Shown piece by piece: positions 47,154 to 55,909 of a stretch of 64,000 nt of DNA. The position numbers were made by a program, and so were the translations under genes. This DNA is from Polyangiaceae bacterium (lineage in GTDB: Bacteria; Myxococcota_A; Polyangia; Polyangiales; Polyangiaceae): the NCBI GenBank assembly GCA_947475525.1, contig CANJMI010000006.1, forward strand, positions 140,162-204,161, read 5' to 3'. How positions within the stretch are numbered: the first letter of the stretch is position 1; every line of letters begins with the position of its first letter. The notes under the pieces are model-generated. The model was given only the letters and a program-made list of their open reading frames with translations. It did no database searches and was not told the DNA's origin.

Positions 47154-49326
47154 CAGGCACACCCGAGAACGCGACGACGCCGGTCAATGGGTCGATGCGC
47201 TCTTCATCGGTGATGTCGTTGATGCTCTTACCAGGCTGGACGCTCGCCACGCGCAGGGCCATGCCGTCGCGGTCGTGACCGAAGCCGTGGGGCAAGCTTA
47301 CGACCCCTCGGCGCATGCGATCGATGAGCTGGAGCGGCACCTCGATCGAGCCTGTGCGCGAGGTGAGCACGACACGTTGGCCGTGTACGAGGCCACGCGA
47401 GGCCGCGTCTTTCGGGTGCATCAGGAGCGAGCAGCGGTCGCGTCCTTTCGCCATGCGCGGACTGTTGTGGAGCCACGAATTGTTGGTGCGAAGCTGGCGT
47501 CGTCCGATCAGCACCAGCCCCCCGTCATCGACGGGCCGCGCGAGCTCACGTTCGAGCCGGGCAACGTCTGCGGCGAACGCATCCGGAACCAGCGCAATCC
47601 TCCGATTCGGCGTAGCGAGACGCTCGGGAAACCGCGACACGAGGGCGCCAAGATCGACGCCGTGCGTGGAACGACGCAGCCGCGACAGCGTAACCCCAGC
47701 GCGCTTCCAGGGGCGTGGCCCGTGCGGTCCGATGCGCAGCCCGACATCGAGAATTCGCTCGGGACCGAGGCCCTCCGCGGCTTTTCCGAGGGCCTGCGCG
47801 AGGCCTTGCAGTGGCCGAGCAAGCACGCCGCCCCCCGGCCGCTTCGCGAGGAGCCGCGTCGTGAGCGCACTCAGGATTTCCCAGTCGGCCTTCTGCTCGG
47901 GCCCCCGCTCGAAGCACGGCTCGGAGTAGCGCGCGACATTGCGCACCGCGAAAGCCGCGAGCGCGACATCGTAGTGGCTCTGCTCGAGCTGCGAGACGGG
48001 CGGCAGGATCACGGTAGCGTGGCGGGTCGTCTCGTTCAGGTACGGATCGATCGACACCATGAACTCGAGGCTGGCGAGGGCCCGGTCCATCCGGCGGCCA
48101 TTCGGCGTCGAGAGCACGGGGTTCCCCGCGAGCGTCACGAGCGCGCGGAGCTGCCCTGCACCGGGCGTCTCGATCTCTTCGGCGAGCGTCGCGGCCGGCA
48201 ACTCGCCGCCGAACTCAGGGAGGCCCCGCACCCGACTTTGATAGCGGCCGAAGGAGCCGCCTTTTCCAAGGGTCTGCGTCAACGCGACGATGTCGAAAGC
48301 CGGTGTCGTGAACATCACGCCGCCTTCGCGGTCGAGGTTCCCTGTCACGATATTGAGCGCGTACACGAGCCAACCTGCGAGTCCGGCGAACGCGCTGTGG
48401 CACACGCCGACCCGCCCGTAGACCGCGGCGCGCTTGGCGGCGGAGAGACGTCGGGCGACCCCGACGATGTGTTCGGTGGCGATGCCCGTGTGAGACGCGA
48501 CCCGCTCAGGCGTGAACGGGCGAACGTGCCGCTCGAGCTCTTCGAACCCATCCGTAAAAGCGGCGAGGCGCCCGGGTGCGATCAGTTTCTCTCGAAAAAG
48601 CACCTCGAGAAAGGCGGCGAGCAAGAGCGCGTCCGTGCCTGGGCGAATCTCGAGAAACGTGTCGGCGAGCATCGCGGTTTCGGTGCGCCGCGGATCGACG
48701 ACGACGAGTTCCCCGCCCCGCGCCTTGAGTCCGCGAAGCCGGTCTTTGATGCCGGGAGCCGATAATATGCTGCCATTTGACACGAGTGGGTTCGCGCCGA
48801 GCATCAAGAGAAACTCGGTGCGGTCGAGGTCGGGGACCGGCATGAGCAACTGATGTCCGAACATCAACAGTGCCGCCAGCATGTGCGGCAATTGATCGAT
48901 GCTCGTCGCGCTAAAGCGGCTCTTCGTGCCGAGCGCATCCATGAACGGCACTCCGTAGAGCAGCCCTCCGAAATTGTGAGCCATCGGATTGCCGGTGTAG
49001 AGCGCAACGGCATCGCGGCCGTGACGCTGCTGCAGCCGGGTGATGTTCTCGACTACGAGGTCGAGCGCGTCATTCCACGAACAGGGTGTCCACGCGCTCC
49101 CGATGCGGCGCATAGGCGTGCGCAGGCGGTCGGGATCGTCGTGCAGATCTCCGAGGGCTGTCGCCTTCGGGCAGAGGTAGCCGCGGCTCCACGGGTCGGC
49201 GTCGTCACCGCGGATTTTCAGGACGCGTTCGCCGTCGTGTTCGACCACGACCCCGCACATCGCCTCGCACAGATTGCATGTCCGGTGGTGAAGAGTCACA
49301 TTCCGTGTGGTAGCCGAGAGCCGCAT
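47131..49326 (-). CDS. Molybdopterin-dependent oxidoreductase
   Basis: 731-residue member of the DMSO-reductase/formate-dehydrogenase superfamily. The N-terminal 4Fe-4S site C-x2-C-x3-C with a fourth Cys is seen (CNLCEAMCG, RGYLCPKA). Cofactor-binding blocks include LGANPLVSNGSI, ELVVVDPRRTETAMLAD, LVTLAGNPVLSTPNG and a late molydop_binding domain with GRRQLRTNNSW and VVLTSRTGSIEVPL. No Tat signal is seen, so a cytoplasmic location is likely. Physiological substrate unknown; assimilatory-type or BisC-like. No electron-transfer subunit adjoins it. Divergent from feoAB across 95 bases that hold a Fur-like box. Confidence 0.92.
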   Translation of the reverse strand: MRLSATTRNVTLHHRTCNLCEAMCGVVVEHDGERVLKIRGDDADPWSRGYLCPKATALGDLHDDPDRLRTPMRRIGSAWTPCSWNDALDLVVENITRLQQRHGRDAVALYTGNPMAHNFGGLLYGVPFMDALGTKSRFSATSIDQLPHMLAALLMFGHQLLMPVPDLDRTEFLLMLGANPLVSNGSILSAPGIKDRLRGLKARGGELVVVDPRRTETAMLADTFLEIRPGTDALLLAAFLEVLFREKLIAPGRLAAFTDGFEELERHVRPFTPERVASHTGIATEHIVGVARRLSAAKRAAVYGRVGVCHSAFAGLAGWLVYALNIVTGNLDREGGVMFTTPAFDIVALTQTLGKGGSFGRYQSRVRGLPEFGGELPAATLAEEIETPGAGQLRALVTLAGNPVLSTPNGRRMDRALASLEFMVSIDPYLNETTRHATVILPPVSQLEQSHYDVALAAFAVRNVARYSEPCFERGPEQKADWEILSALTTRLLAKRPGGGVLARPLQGLAQALGKAAEGLGPERILDVGLRIGPHGPRPWKRAGVTLSRLRRSTHGVDLGALVSRFPERLATPNRRIALVPDAFAADVARLERELARPVDDGGLVLIGRRQLRTNNSWLHNSPRMAKGRDRCSLLMHPKDAASRGLVHGQRVVLTSRTGSIEVPLQLIDRMRRGVVSLPHGFGHDRDGMALRVASVQPGKSINDITDEERIDPLTGVVAFSGVPVTVTPAA

Positions 49327-49396
49327 CGAAGCCAGACAAAAACCGCTCCGTCTCGGCCGCCAAGCCTCGGGAACGAGCCGTCTCCTTGACGCCTAC

Positions 49397-49418
49397 TGAA
49401 AGTGATAGTCAACTTCCA
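49397..49418. promoter_or_regulatory. Fur-box-like iron-responsive operator
   Basis: Imperfect 22-base palindrome beginning TGAAAGTGATAGTCA, which differs at two of 15 positions from a classical Fur site half (TGAAAATGATAATCA); the second half ends ACTTCCA against the expected TTTTCA. It ends three bases before the feoA ATG and lies 71 bases upstream of the divergent molybdopterin gene. Iron control of feoAB fits the family; control of the oxidoreductase is only possible. Confidence 0.6.
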
Positions 49419-49421
49419 ATC

Positions 49422-49715
49422 ATGAGTCCGACGAACCCGATCGCGCGTGCGCTGCCGCGTTCCCCGTCGGGCGCCCTCGCGCCGTCTTTTTCGCTCGCGG
49501 ACGCGCCGCTAGGCAAGGTCTTCGTGGTCTCCGAGGTCGGTGGCGAGCGTGGATTCCGTCGCCGGTTGATGGAACTCGGGCTCGTCCCGGGGACCGAGGT
49601 GGTGGTCGGAAAGGTCGCCCCGCTCGGCGACCCGCTCGAGCTTGTTGCGCGTGGCTGCAGCTTGTCGATTCGCGCCAGTGATGCGCGCGCCGTGCGGGTT
49701 CTCACCCGAGAGTGA
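49422..49715 (+). CDS. feoA: Ferrous iron transport protein FeoA
   Basis: 97-residue cytoplasmic SH3-like partner of FeoB. The FeoA core is plain: SLADAPLGKVFVVSEVGG, FRRRLMELGLVPGTEVVVGKVAPLGDPLELVARGCSLSIR. The N-terminus has about 27 extra residues before the core. ATG at 49422; because the Fur-like box ends 3 bases before it, the message may be leaderless or very short. feoB begins 1 base past its stop. Confidence 0.94.
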   Translation: MSPTNPIARALPRSPSGALAPSFSLADAPLGKVFVVSEVGGERGFRRRLMELGLVPGTEVVVGKVAPLGDPLELVARGCSLSIRASDARAVRVLTRE

Positions 49716-49716
49716 C

Positions 49717-51852
49717 GTGAGCGAGGCGGCAAAGACGTTGCGCGTCGCGCTGGTCGGCAACCCGAACACCGGTAAGACGACCCTCTTCAACCGGCTTACG
49801 GGCGCGCGCGCACGCGTCGGCAACTATCCCGGCGTCACGGTCGAGCGACGCTCGGGCCAGATGACCCTCGACGGACGTGACGCAGAGGTCCTCGATCTAC
49901 CCGGTACCTACTCGCTGACGGCCCGCTCCGCCGAAGAGCAGATCGCCATCGAGCATGTGCTCGGCATGCACGAGCAGGCCCCCGACCTCGTCGTCGTCGT
50001 GGTCGACGCGGGGCAGCTCGTCCGCAACTTCTACCTCGTCACGCAGCTGATCGAACTCGAGGTCCCGCTCGTCGTCGCCTTGAACATGATCGACGAGGTG
50101 GCGACGGCCCCCGACCACGAGGCCATTGCAAAACGCCTCGGGGTGCCCGTCGTCCCGATCGCCGCGAAGACCAACCGCGGACTCGATGCTCTCCGCGACG
50201 CGATCGCCGCAGGCCTTCGGGAGCCTCGATGCGGCACCGCGCCGATCGACTACCCCGCCGCGCTAACGCTCGACGCCGACGCCGTCGCACGCGCCCTTCC
50301 CGACGCCTGGACAAGCAGCAAGCCCGCTCGCGCTCGCGCCCTCGCACTGTGGGCACTCGGCAGCGTCGACGAGCACGATGAGCTCCGCGGAATCGCTCCC
50401 GAGCTGCGGGCCGCATGCCTCGAACGCCAAGCGCAGCCCGGTCGCGATATCGATGCCGAGATCATCACCGCGCGCTACCGCTTCCTCGATGCGACGCTCG
50501 CCGGAGTGGTGCGCACAGGCGAACGCACACCCGTGCGCAAGACCACCGAGCGTATCGACCGCGTGCTCTTGCATCCCCTCTGGGGCTTCGCTGTCTTCAT
50601 CGCGATCATGGTGACCATGTTCCAATCGCTCTTCAGCTGGGCGGACCCCGCGATCAAGGGCATCGAGCAGGTCGTCCTGTGGCTTGGCGCAGGTCTCACT
50701 GCACACTTGCCCGCGGGAATTCTCACCGACCTCCTGGTCGAGGGGGTGCTTGGCGGCGTCGGCAACGTGATCGTCTTTTTGCCACAGATTTTGCTGCTAT
50801 TTCTCTTCCTCGGCGTACTCGAGGACTCAGGCTACATGGCGCGCGCGGCCTATCTGATGGATCGCGTCATGCGGTCCCTTGGGCTCCATGGGCGGGCATT
50901 CGTGCCGATGCTGAGCGGCTGCGCGTGTGCGATCCCGGCGATCATGGCCACGCGTACGATGGAGCGCGAGCGCGACCGTCTCCTGACCATGCTCGTCATC
51001 CCACTGATGACCTGCTCGGCCCGGTTGCCTGTCTACACCCTCGTCATCGGGGCGTTGTTTCCACCGAGTCGCGTGTTCGGGCTGGTGCCCGTTCAGGGGC
51101 TACTGATGGCAATCATGTACCTGTTCTCGACACTCACGGCGCTGGCGGCCGCCGGTGTTCTCGGCCGAACGATCGTGCGCGGGCGCCGAATGCCGCTGCT
51201 GCTCGAGCTGCCGCCGTACCGCATGCCGACTTTGAAGAGCGTCGTGCGCCAGATGTTCGAACGCGCAGCCTCCTTCCTCAAAGAGGCTGGGACGATGATT
51301 CTCGCGTGCACCATCGTCCTCTGGGCACTCCTGAGCTTCCCGCGGGACACCGCGACATCCAGCCCCGAGCCCGCGTCGCCGACGGCAGTCGAAGCGTCCG
51401 CCGCCCCCGCGGCTGATGGAGACTCGCGCTCCGTGCGCCTTTCCCACAGCTACGGCGCGAAGCTCGGCAAGGCCCTCGAGCCTGCGATCGAACCGCTCGG
51501 CTTTGACTGGAAAATCGGCGTCGGGCTTATCGGCGCGTTCGCTGCGCGCGAGGTCTTCGTCTCGACGATGGGGCTCGTCTACGGCATCGGCGATGCGGAT
51601 GAAGCCTCCGAACCGTTGCGCGAGAGAATGCGTAGCGAAGCCAAAAACGGGAAGCCCGCGTATTCACCGCTGACGGGGCTGTCGCTGATGGTGTTCTTCG
51701 CGCTCGCCTGCCAATGCGTGAGCACGCTTGCGGTCGTGAAGCGCGAGACCCGTTCCTACAAGTGGCCAGCTTTCCTGTTTGTCTACATGACGTCGCTCGC
51801 GTGGGTGACAAGCTTCATCGTGTTTCAGGTCGGCACGAAACTCGGCTTCTGA
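49717..51852 (+). CDS. feoB: Ferrous iron transporter FeoB
   Basis: 711-residue GTP-driven Fe(II) importer of the inner membrane. N-terminal G domain: GNPNTGKTTLFNRLTG (G1), YPGVTVERR, DLPGTYSLTA (G3), NMIDEV (G4). Membrane part includes the Gate motifs SGCACAIPAIMATRTM and MTCSARLPVYTLVIGALFPP, with AAREVFVSTMGLVYGIG later. A Pro/Ala/Ser linker (about 545-570) separates Gate 2 from the last helices. GTG at 49717 is chosen since it directly precedes the G1 region and follows the feoA stop; the longer frame only overlaps feoA. No feoC seen. One base separates its stop from that of the Coq4-like gene. Confidence 0.95.
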   Translation: MSEAAKTLRVALVGNPNTGKTTLFNRLTGARARVGNYPGVTVERRSGQMTLDGRDAEVLDLPGTYSLTARSAEEQIAIEHVLGMHEQAPDLVVVVVDAGQLVRNFYLVTQLIELEVPLVVALNMIDEVATAPDHEAIAKRLGVPVVPIAAKTNRGLDALRDAIAAGLREPRCGTAPIDYPAALTLDADAVARALPDAWTSSKPARARALALWALGSVDEHDELRGIAPELRAACLERQAQPGRDIDAEIITARYRFLDATLAGVVRTGERTPVRKTTERIDRVLLHPLWGFAVFIAIMVTMFQSLFSWADPAIKGIEQVVLWLGAGLTAHLPAGILTDLLVEGVLGGVGNVIVFLPQILLLFLFLGVLEDSGYMARAAYLMDRVMRSLGLHGRAFVPMLSGCACAIPAIMATRTMERERDRLLTMLVIPLMTCSARLPVYTLVIGALFPPSRVFGLVPVQGLLMAIMYLFSTLTALAAAGVLGRTIVRGRRMPLLLELPPYRMPTLKSVVRQMFERAASFLKEAGTMILACTIVLWALLSFPRDTATSSPEPASPTAVEASAAPAADGDSRSVRLSHSYGAKLGKALEPAIEPLGFDWKIGVGLIGAFAAREVFVSTMGLVYGIGDADEASEPLRERMRSEAKNGKPAYSPLTGLSLMVFFALACQCVSTLAVVKRETRSYKWPAFLFVYMTSLAWVTSFIVFQVGTKLGF

Positions 51853-51853
51853 C

Positions 51854-52567
51854 TCACGAAGCCAGCCTCGCCTCCACCTCGCGCTCGGCCATCATCTCGG
51901 CCGCCGTCACCGGCGTGTACACGCGCGGCTCACCGATACGGTAACGACGACGAAGCTCGCTCACCGGCTCCGCGAGCAGCTCTTCCCAAGGAAGCGCGGG
52001 CAACCATGCCGCCACCATTCCACGTGCAAAGCCGTCGAGGATGAGCCGCCGGGCGTCTTCATCATCGGAGCGAAGGTACGCGACCGCACCGAGGATCCCG
52101 AAGAGCGCGCCGCGCGTCTGCGCGAAAGAGAACGCGAGCAGCGCCGACTCACCGAGGAGGTCCCCCCCGTACCCCGTGAGGGCATGCCAAAGATCATGGG
52201 TGTCGCGGATGCGCTCGCCTATCCAGCGGTCCTCGTCGCTCTCGAGCGTGCGGTTTGTATTCTCGCCTTCATCGACCTCGGCGAGATACCCCGCGTCGAG
52301 GCGGTCACCCTCCATAAAGGTGAGGTAGACGCGGCCGAGTGACCCTTCTGGCAAGCGCGCGAGGGCCTCGCGGTCGTTCAGGCGTGCGCGCACGTCGGGA
52401 CGTTCCCGCAGGAGGCGTTGAGCGGGGGTCGACGTGGCGAACGTGCGAAGGATCGAGGTTGGCGTGCCGCCGAGCGCGTTGACTAGGCGGAAGACTTGCG
52501 CCGTATCATCAGGGTTTTTGACCAAAGCGGCGACGGCTCGAATCGATTCGATGGGATTGTGTTTCAT
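51854..52567 (-). CDS. Coq4-family protein
   Basis: 237-residue protein related to eukaryotic Coq4, which organises quinone biosynthesis. The signature RDTHDLWHALTGYG contains the HDxxH zinc-type motif; GALFGILGAVAYL and LPWEELLAEPVSELRRRYRI also fit. ATG at 52567 has CAGGT 7 bases upstream; an ATG at 52588 would add seven residues. Its promoter region overlaps a palindrome near the divergent TetR gene. Whether the host makes ubiquinone cannot be seen here. Confidence 0.87.
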   Translation of the reverse strand: MKHNPIESIRAVAALVKNPDDTAQVFRLVNALGGTPTSILRTFATSTPAQRLLRERPDVRARLNDREALARLPEGSLGRVYLTFMEGDRLDAGYLAEVDEGENTNRTLESDEDRWIGERIRDTHDLWHALTGYGGDLLGESALLAFSFAQTRGALFGILGAVAYLRSDDEDARRLILDGFARGMVAAWLPALPWEELLAEPVSELRRRYRIGEPRVYTPVTAAEMMAEREVEARLAS

Positions 52568-52606
52568 AAAGTTACCTGCTGCTGACATTCATGTAGATAG
52601 CACTCC

Positions 52607-52620
52607 TGACAGAGTTGTCA
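52607..52620. promoter_or_regulatory. Palindromic operator between Coq4-like and TetR genes
   Basis: Perfect inverted repeat TGACA-GAGT-TGTCA. On the minus strand one arm with its flank gives TTGACA, a consensus -35 box, followed after 16 bases by TATCTA as a weak -10, in front of the Coq4-like gene. A repressor on the palindrome would block that promoter. The TetR-type gene starts 29 bases away on the other strand. Confidence 0.6.
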
Positions 52621-52649
52621 ACTGCCGTCGTTGCGATTAGCGTGCACCG

Positions 52650-53267
52650 ATGCTCCCAGGAACCCCGAAGCCGCGCGTGCGACGTACGGCAGCCGAAGCC
52701 CGCGTGCGGATCCTCGACGCCGCGGGGGCGCGCCTTCTCGCGCACGGCCCGGCAGCCCTTCGATTGCAAGAGGTCGCGGCCGACATCGGCGTCAGCCACC
52801 CCACGATCCTTCACCACTTCGGGAGCCGAGAGGCGCTCGTGCGCGAGGTGTTGAACCGTGAGCTCTCGCGGCTCGAAGAAGAGCTGATCGCTGCGGTGAC
52901 GACCCAGCCGCTCGACGAAGCGCCGCCGACCGAGGTGCTACGGCGCGCGATGACTGCGTTCACCCAAAGCGGGAGCGCTCGGCTGTTCGCTTTTCTCGCA
53001 ATCGAAGCGACGGAGGGTGACGCACGGAGCGAGCCCCATTTGCGCCGACTCGCCGAGGCCATTCACGCGAGGAGGCTCGTGAGGCACGGCGATGCGCCGT
53101 TCGAAGACACGATGTTCGTGGTGCTCTCCGTCGCGCTCGCGGTCGTCGCGGATGCGATGCTCGGCGGGGCGGTCTGGGACTCTACCGGACTCGCCAAAGG
53201 CGCCCGGCAGCGGTTTCACGACTGGCTCCTTGGGCAAGCGAGTCTGCACATCGAGGGGACGCCCTGA
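52650..53267 (+). CDS. TetR/AcrR-family transcriptional regulator
   Basis: 205-residue repressor. HTH region about 17-62: ARVRILDAAGARLLAHGPAA, LQEVAADIGVSHPTILHHFGSREALV is the classic TetR recognition helix pattern. The C-terminal ligand domain is Ala/Leu rich with no recognisable ligand clue. ATG at 52650. Divergent from the Coq4-like gene with a palindrome between, so the simplest model is control of that gene and of itself. Confidence 0.92.
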   Translation: MLPGTPKPRVRRTAAEARVRILDAAGARLLAHGPAALRLQEVAADIGVSHPTILHHFGSREALVREVLNRELSRLEEELIAAVTTQPLDEAPPTEVLRRAMTAFTQSGSARLFAFLAIEATEGDARSEPHLRRLAEAIHARRLVRHGDAPFEDTMFVVLSVALAVVADAMLGGAVWDSTGLAKGARQRFHDWLLGQASLHIEGTP

Positions 53268-53279
53268 GAGCCTGGGCCT

Positions 53280-54200
53280 CTACAAGATGCGGTTGCCGAG
53301 CACCGAGCCGATGAGGCCGACGGCGAGCTCGGCGGTGCTGTTGCGATCGTCGAGGACGGGGTTGACCTCGACCACCTCGATGCTCGTGACCCGCCGCGTA
53401 TCGGCGAGCATTTCCATTGCGAGATGCGCCTCGCGGTAGGTCAATCCGCCGAGCTTCGGCGTGCCCGTTCCGGGGGCGACGCGCGGATCGATCGAGTCGA
53501 TGTCGTAGCTCACGTGGAGCAGGTCCGAGCCACGCGACACGACCGCAATCGCCTCGGCCATCACCGCCGCCATCCCGCGTTTGTCGATGTCTTCCATCGT
53601 GAAGCAGCGAATGCGCGACTCACGCAGGAGGCGCTTCTCCGTCATGTCGATGTCGCGCAGCCCGACGAGGGCGAAGTTGTCGGGGTTGACCTTCGGACCG
53701 TCGAAGCCGAGGTTGATAAGGCCCGCGGGCCCTTGGCCGAGCAAACACGAAACGGGCATGCCGTGAATGTTGCCGCTTGGGGTGGTCTCCGGGGTGTTGA
53801 TGTCGGCGTGCGCATCGAACCAGATGACGCCGAGCCTCGGAGGAGTGAGCTGCGTCTTCTTGCGCAGGTGGTTGGCGATGCCGGAGATCGTTCCTATCGC
53901 GATCGAGTGGTCTCCGCCGAGCACGAGCGGCACACCGCCTTCGTCGAGCGCGGACTCGACCTCCCGGGCGACGCTCGCGCAGGCCTCGGTGATAAGTGGG
54001 AGAAACTTCGCGGTGTCCTCACCGGGCGACTGCGTCTCAGGTGCAGGGATGATGACGTCCCCACGATCTTTAATCGCGTGGCCGAGGCGCAAAATCGCAG
54101 CGTGCAGCCCCGCAATCCGCATCGCCGCCGGACCCATGCCGACTCCGCGACGACCGGCTCCGTGGTCGAGTGGTACCCCCAAGATGTGAACCGTGGACAT
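53280..54200 (-). CDS. rocF: Arginase
   Basis: 306-residue ureohydrolase splitting arginine into ornithine and urea. Two-manganese site motifs: GGDHSIAIGTISG (95-99), DAHADINTPETTPSGNIHGMP (129-133 with the SGNxHGMP arginase mark), and SYDIDSIDPRVAPGTGTP. The SGN(I)HGMP block separates arginases from agmatinases. ATG at 54200. Twelve bases separate its stop from that of the convergent TetR gene. Upstream are 238 non-coding bases with a terminator of the sdh-mutH operon. Confidence 0.94.
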   Translation of the reverse strand: MSTVHILGVPLDHGAGRRGVGMGPAAMRIAGLHAAILRLGHAIKDRGDVIIPAPETQSPGEDTAKFLPLITEACASVAREVESALDEGGVPLVLGGDHSIAIGTISGIANHLRKKTQLTPPRLGVIWFDAHADINTPETTPSGNIHGMPVSCLLGQGPAGLINLGFDGPKVNPDNFALVGLRDIDMTEKRLLRESRIRCFTMEDIDKRGMAAVMAEAIAVVSRGSDLLHVSYDIDSIDPRVAPGTGTPKLGGLTYREAHLAMEMLADTRRVTSIEVVEVNPVLDDRNSTAELAVGLIGSVLGNRIL

Positions 54201-54321
54201 GCGCGCTCCTTCGCCCGGGCCGACGCGAAGGGCGTCACCGCGAGGCTGCCGCAGGCTACCAGAGCCGCGCCTAAGCCAACACGAGGAAGCGCCGCTTACC
54301 CTGGTATTTTACCTTGAACGC

Positions 54322-54348
54322 AAAAAAGCAGGCCCTCGATGGGCCCGC
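54322..54348 (-). terminator. Rho-independent terminator of the sdhCAB-mutH operon
   Basis: On the minus strand, stem GCGGGCCC / GGGCCTGC (8 bp with one G-T wobble), loop ATCGA, then six T. It lies 90 bases past the mutH stop and before arginase, so the arginase gene needs its own promoter within 54201-54321, where no clear box was seen. Confidence 0.82.
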
Positions 54349-54438
54349 TTCGTCTCACGCGCGCTGAGGCACCTTAATGCGCCGCCGCGGAGCCTTGGCC
54401 TCGCAACCCCTCAATGCCAAGAACGCGCAACGTGCGCG

Positions 54439-55125
54439 TTACCTCAGCGTGTGCACGTTCGCGCGTAGGACCGCCGCGGTGAACTGCGTTCGCAGGTAAA
54501 ATCCGCGGGGCAAGGTCTCGGTTATCAGGCCTTCGTCGTCGATGGCGCGTCGCAATACGCGGGAATTCGCAGCCTTCGGTCGCACTTGCAGATGGCGGCC
54601 GAGGTGAGCTGTGAGCGACTCGATTCCACCGCGCCCGATGATGCCGCCAAGCTCTTCCCAATCGGCGCGCAACGCCGACTCTTCCTCGGCGCTCGGACTC
54701 CAAAGAAAGCCGGCGCCGATGCGACGCTCGGCGACAGCGATGGTCCGGTCGCCTTCGAAAGGCAGCCACAATACCCGCGCGAGTTTTCGACGAACGCGTG
54801 ACGCCTGCCACGGCACCGACTCGAGGTCACCTAGCGGGATCGTGCATACGAACGTCGACTCGACGGGCTTGCCTTCGGGCGTCACGGGCAAGCTCTTCAG
54901 CTCGACGCCGAGCGCCTGAAAATCGGGTTCGTCGCGGCTCGCGGCGGTCGCACCGAGCGCAAACTCGAAGAGCTGACCCACCCACCCCTTGTGGCGCGTG
55001 AGATCCGGCGGCGGCTTGCGGCCAAGGCCCTCCGCTACCGCACCGATGCGTGCCCCGGCGAGCGCCCGCACCCGCTCGAGCAGCTCGTGCTCGGTTGTGG
55101 GTGGCGGGACGCGATCCTTGGTCAG
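54439..55125 (-). CDS. mutH: DNA mismatch repair endonuclease MutH
   Basis: MutH nicks the unmethylated strand at hemimethylated GATC sites in methyl-directed mismatch repair. The catalytic D-x6-E-x-K is intact (DFQALGVELKS), and further MutH blocks are KGWVGQLFEFALGA, RVLWLPFEGDR, LWSPSAEEESALRADWEEL, RPKAANSRVL and TLPRGFYLRTQFTAAVL. The first ATG/GTG in frame is at 55071, but similarity to E. coli MutH continues upstream (PPPTTEHELLERVRALAG), and no ATG, GTG or TTG exists there. A CTG at 55125 with GAGG 5 bases before it, overlapping the sdhB stop region, is the likely start (228 residues). MutH is mostly a gammaproteobacterial protein, so transfer is possible. Last gene of the sdh operon. 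Confidence 0.88.
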   Translation of the reverse strand: MTKDRVPPPTTEHELLERVRALAGARIGAVAEGLGRKPPPDLTRHKGWVGQLFEFALGATAASRDEPDFQALGVELKSLPVTPEGKPVESTFVCTIPLGDLESVPWQASRVRRKLARVLWLPFEGDRTIAVAERRIGAGFLWSPSAEEESALRADWEELGGIIGRGGIESLTAHLGRHLQVRPKAANSRVLRRAIDDEGLITETLPRGFYLRTQFTAAVLRANVHTLR

Positions 55126-55132
55126 ACGATCC

Positions 55133-55909
55133 TCAGCCGCCCGCGGACGCGTTCCCGCTCGCGCCGCGCGCTCGGAGCATCGCCGTCGCGAGATCCCGAT
55201 TCAACTCACCGATAAAATCAGCCGAAATTTGCTTCGGACACGCCGCTTCGCACTCGAGGTGGTTGGAGCACGCGCCGAAGCCTTCGGCGTCCATTTGCTC
55301 GACCATCTTGATGGTGCGCATGTCCCTCTCCGGCTGACCTTGCGGCAGCAGGTTCAAGTGACGCACCTTCGCCGCCGTAAAAAGCATCGCCGACGCGTTC
55401 GGGCATGCCGCGACGCATGCGCCACAACCGATGCACGCCGCGGCGTCCATCGCTCGGTCGGCGACATCTTTGCTGATCGGGATGGCGTTCGCCTCGGCAA
55501 CCGCGCCCGTACGGACGGACACGTAGCCTCCCGCTTGAATGATGCGGTCGAGCGACGAGCGGTCGACCGCGAGGTCACGAATCACCGGGAACGCCCCGGC
55601 TCGCCACGGCTCGACGTTGATCTCTTCGCCGTCGCGGAATTTCCGCATGTGAAGCTGGCAGGTGGTGGCTGCCTCTTGCGGACCATGCGCGCGACCGTTG
55701 ACCACCAGGCTGCACGAGCCGCAGATCCCCTCGCGGCAGTCGTGGTCGAAGGCAATAGGATCTTTGCCCTGCATCACGAGCTTCTCGTTTAGGACGTCGA
55801 GCATTTCGAGAAAAGAGTGGCCGCTCGTGATGCCGTCGATGTCGTACTTCTCGAAACGGCCCGCGCTCTTGGCGTTCTCTTGCCGCCAGACGTTCAGCTT
55901 AAACTTCAC
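55133..55909 (-). CDS. sdhB: Succinate dehydrogenase iron-sulfur subunit
   Basis: 258 residues, electron-transfer subunit between SdhA flavin and membrane haem. The 2Fe-2S site is [19 protein letters not shown] with a later Cys (ATTCQLHMR), and the C-terminal [4Fe-4S]/[3Fe-4S] part has [13 protein letters not shown] and [13 protein letters not shown] at 55909 overlaps the sdhA stop by 4 bases. The second ferredoxin-like region and its length agree with the B-type (Bacillus/deltaproteobacterial) enzymes. mutH follows after 7 bases. Confidence 0.96.
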   Translation of the reverse strand: MKFKLNVWRQENAKSAGRFEKYDIDGITSGHSFLEMLDVLNEKLVMQGKDPIAFDHDCREGICGSCSLVVNGRAHGPQEAATTCQLHMRKFRDGEEINVEPWRAGAFPVIRDLAVDRSSLDRIIQAGGYVSVRTGAVAEANAIPISKDVADRAMDAAACIGCGACVAACPNASAMLFTAAKVRHLNLLPQGQPERDMRTIKMVEQMDAEGFGACSNHLECEAACPKQISADFIGELNRDLATAMLRARGASGNASAGG

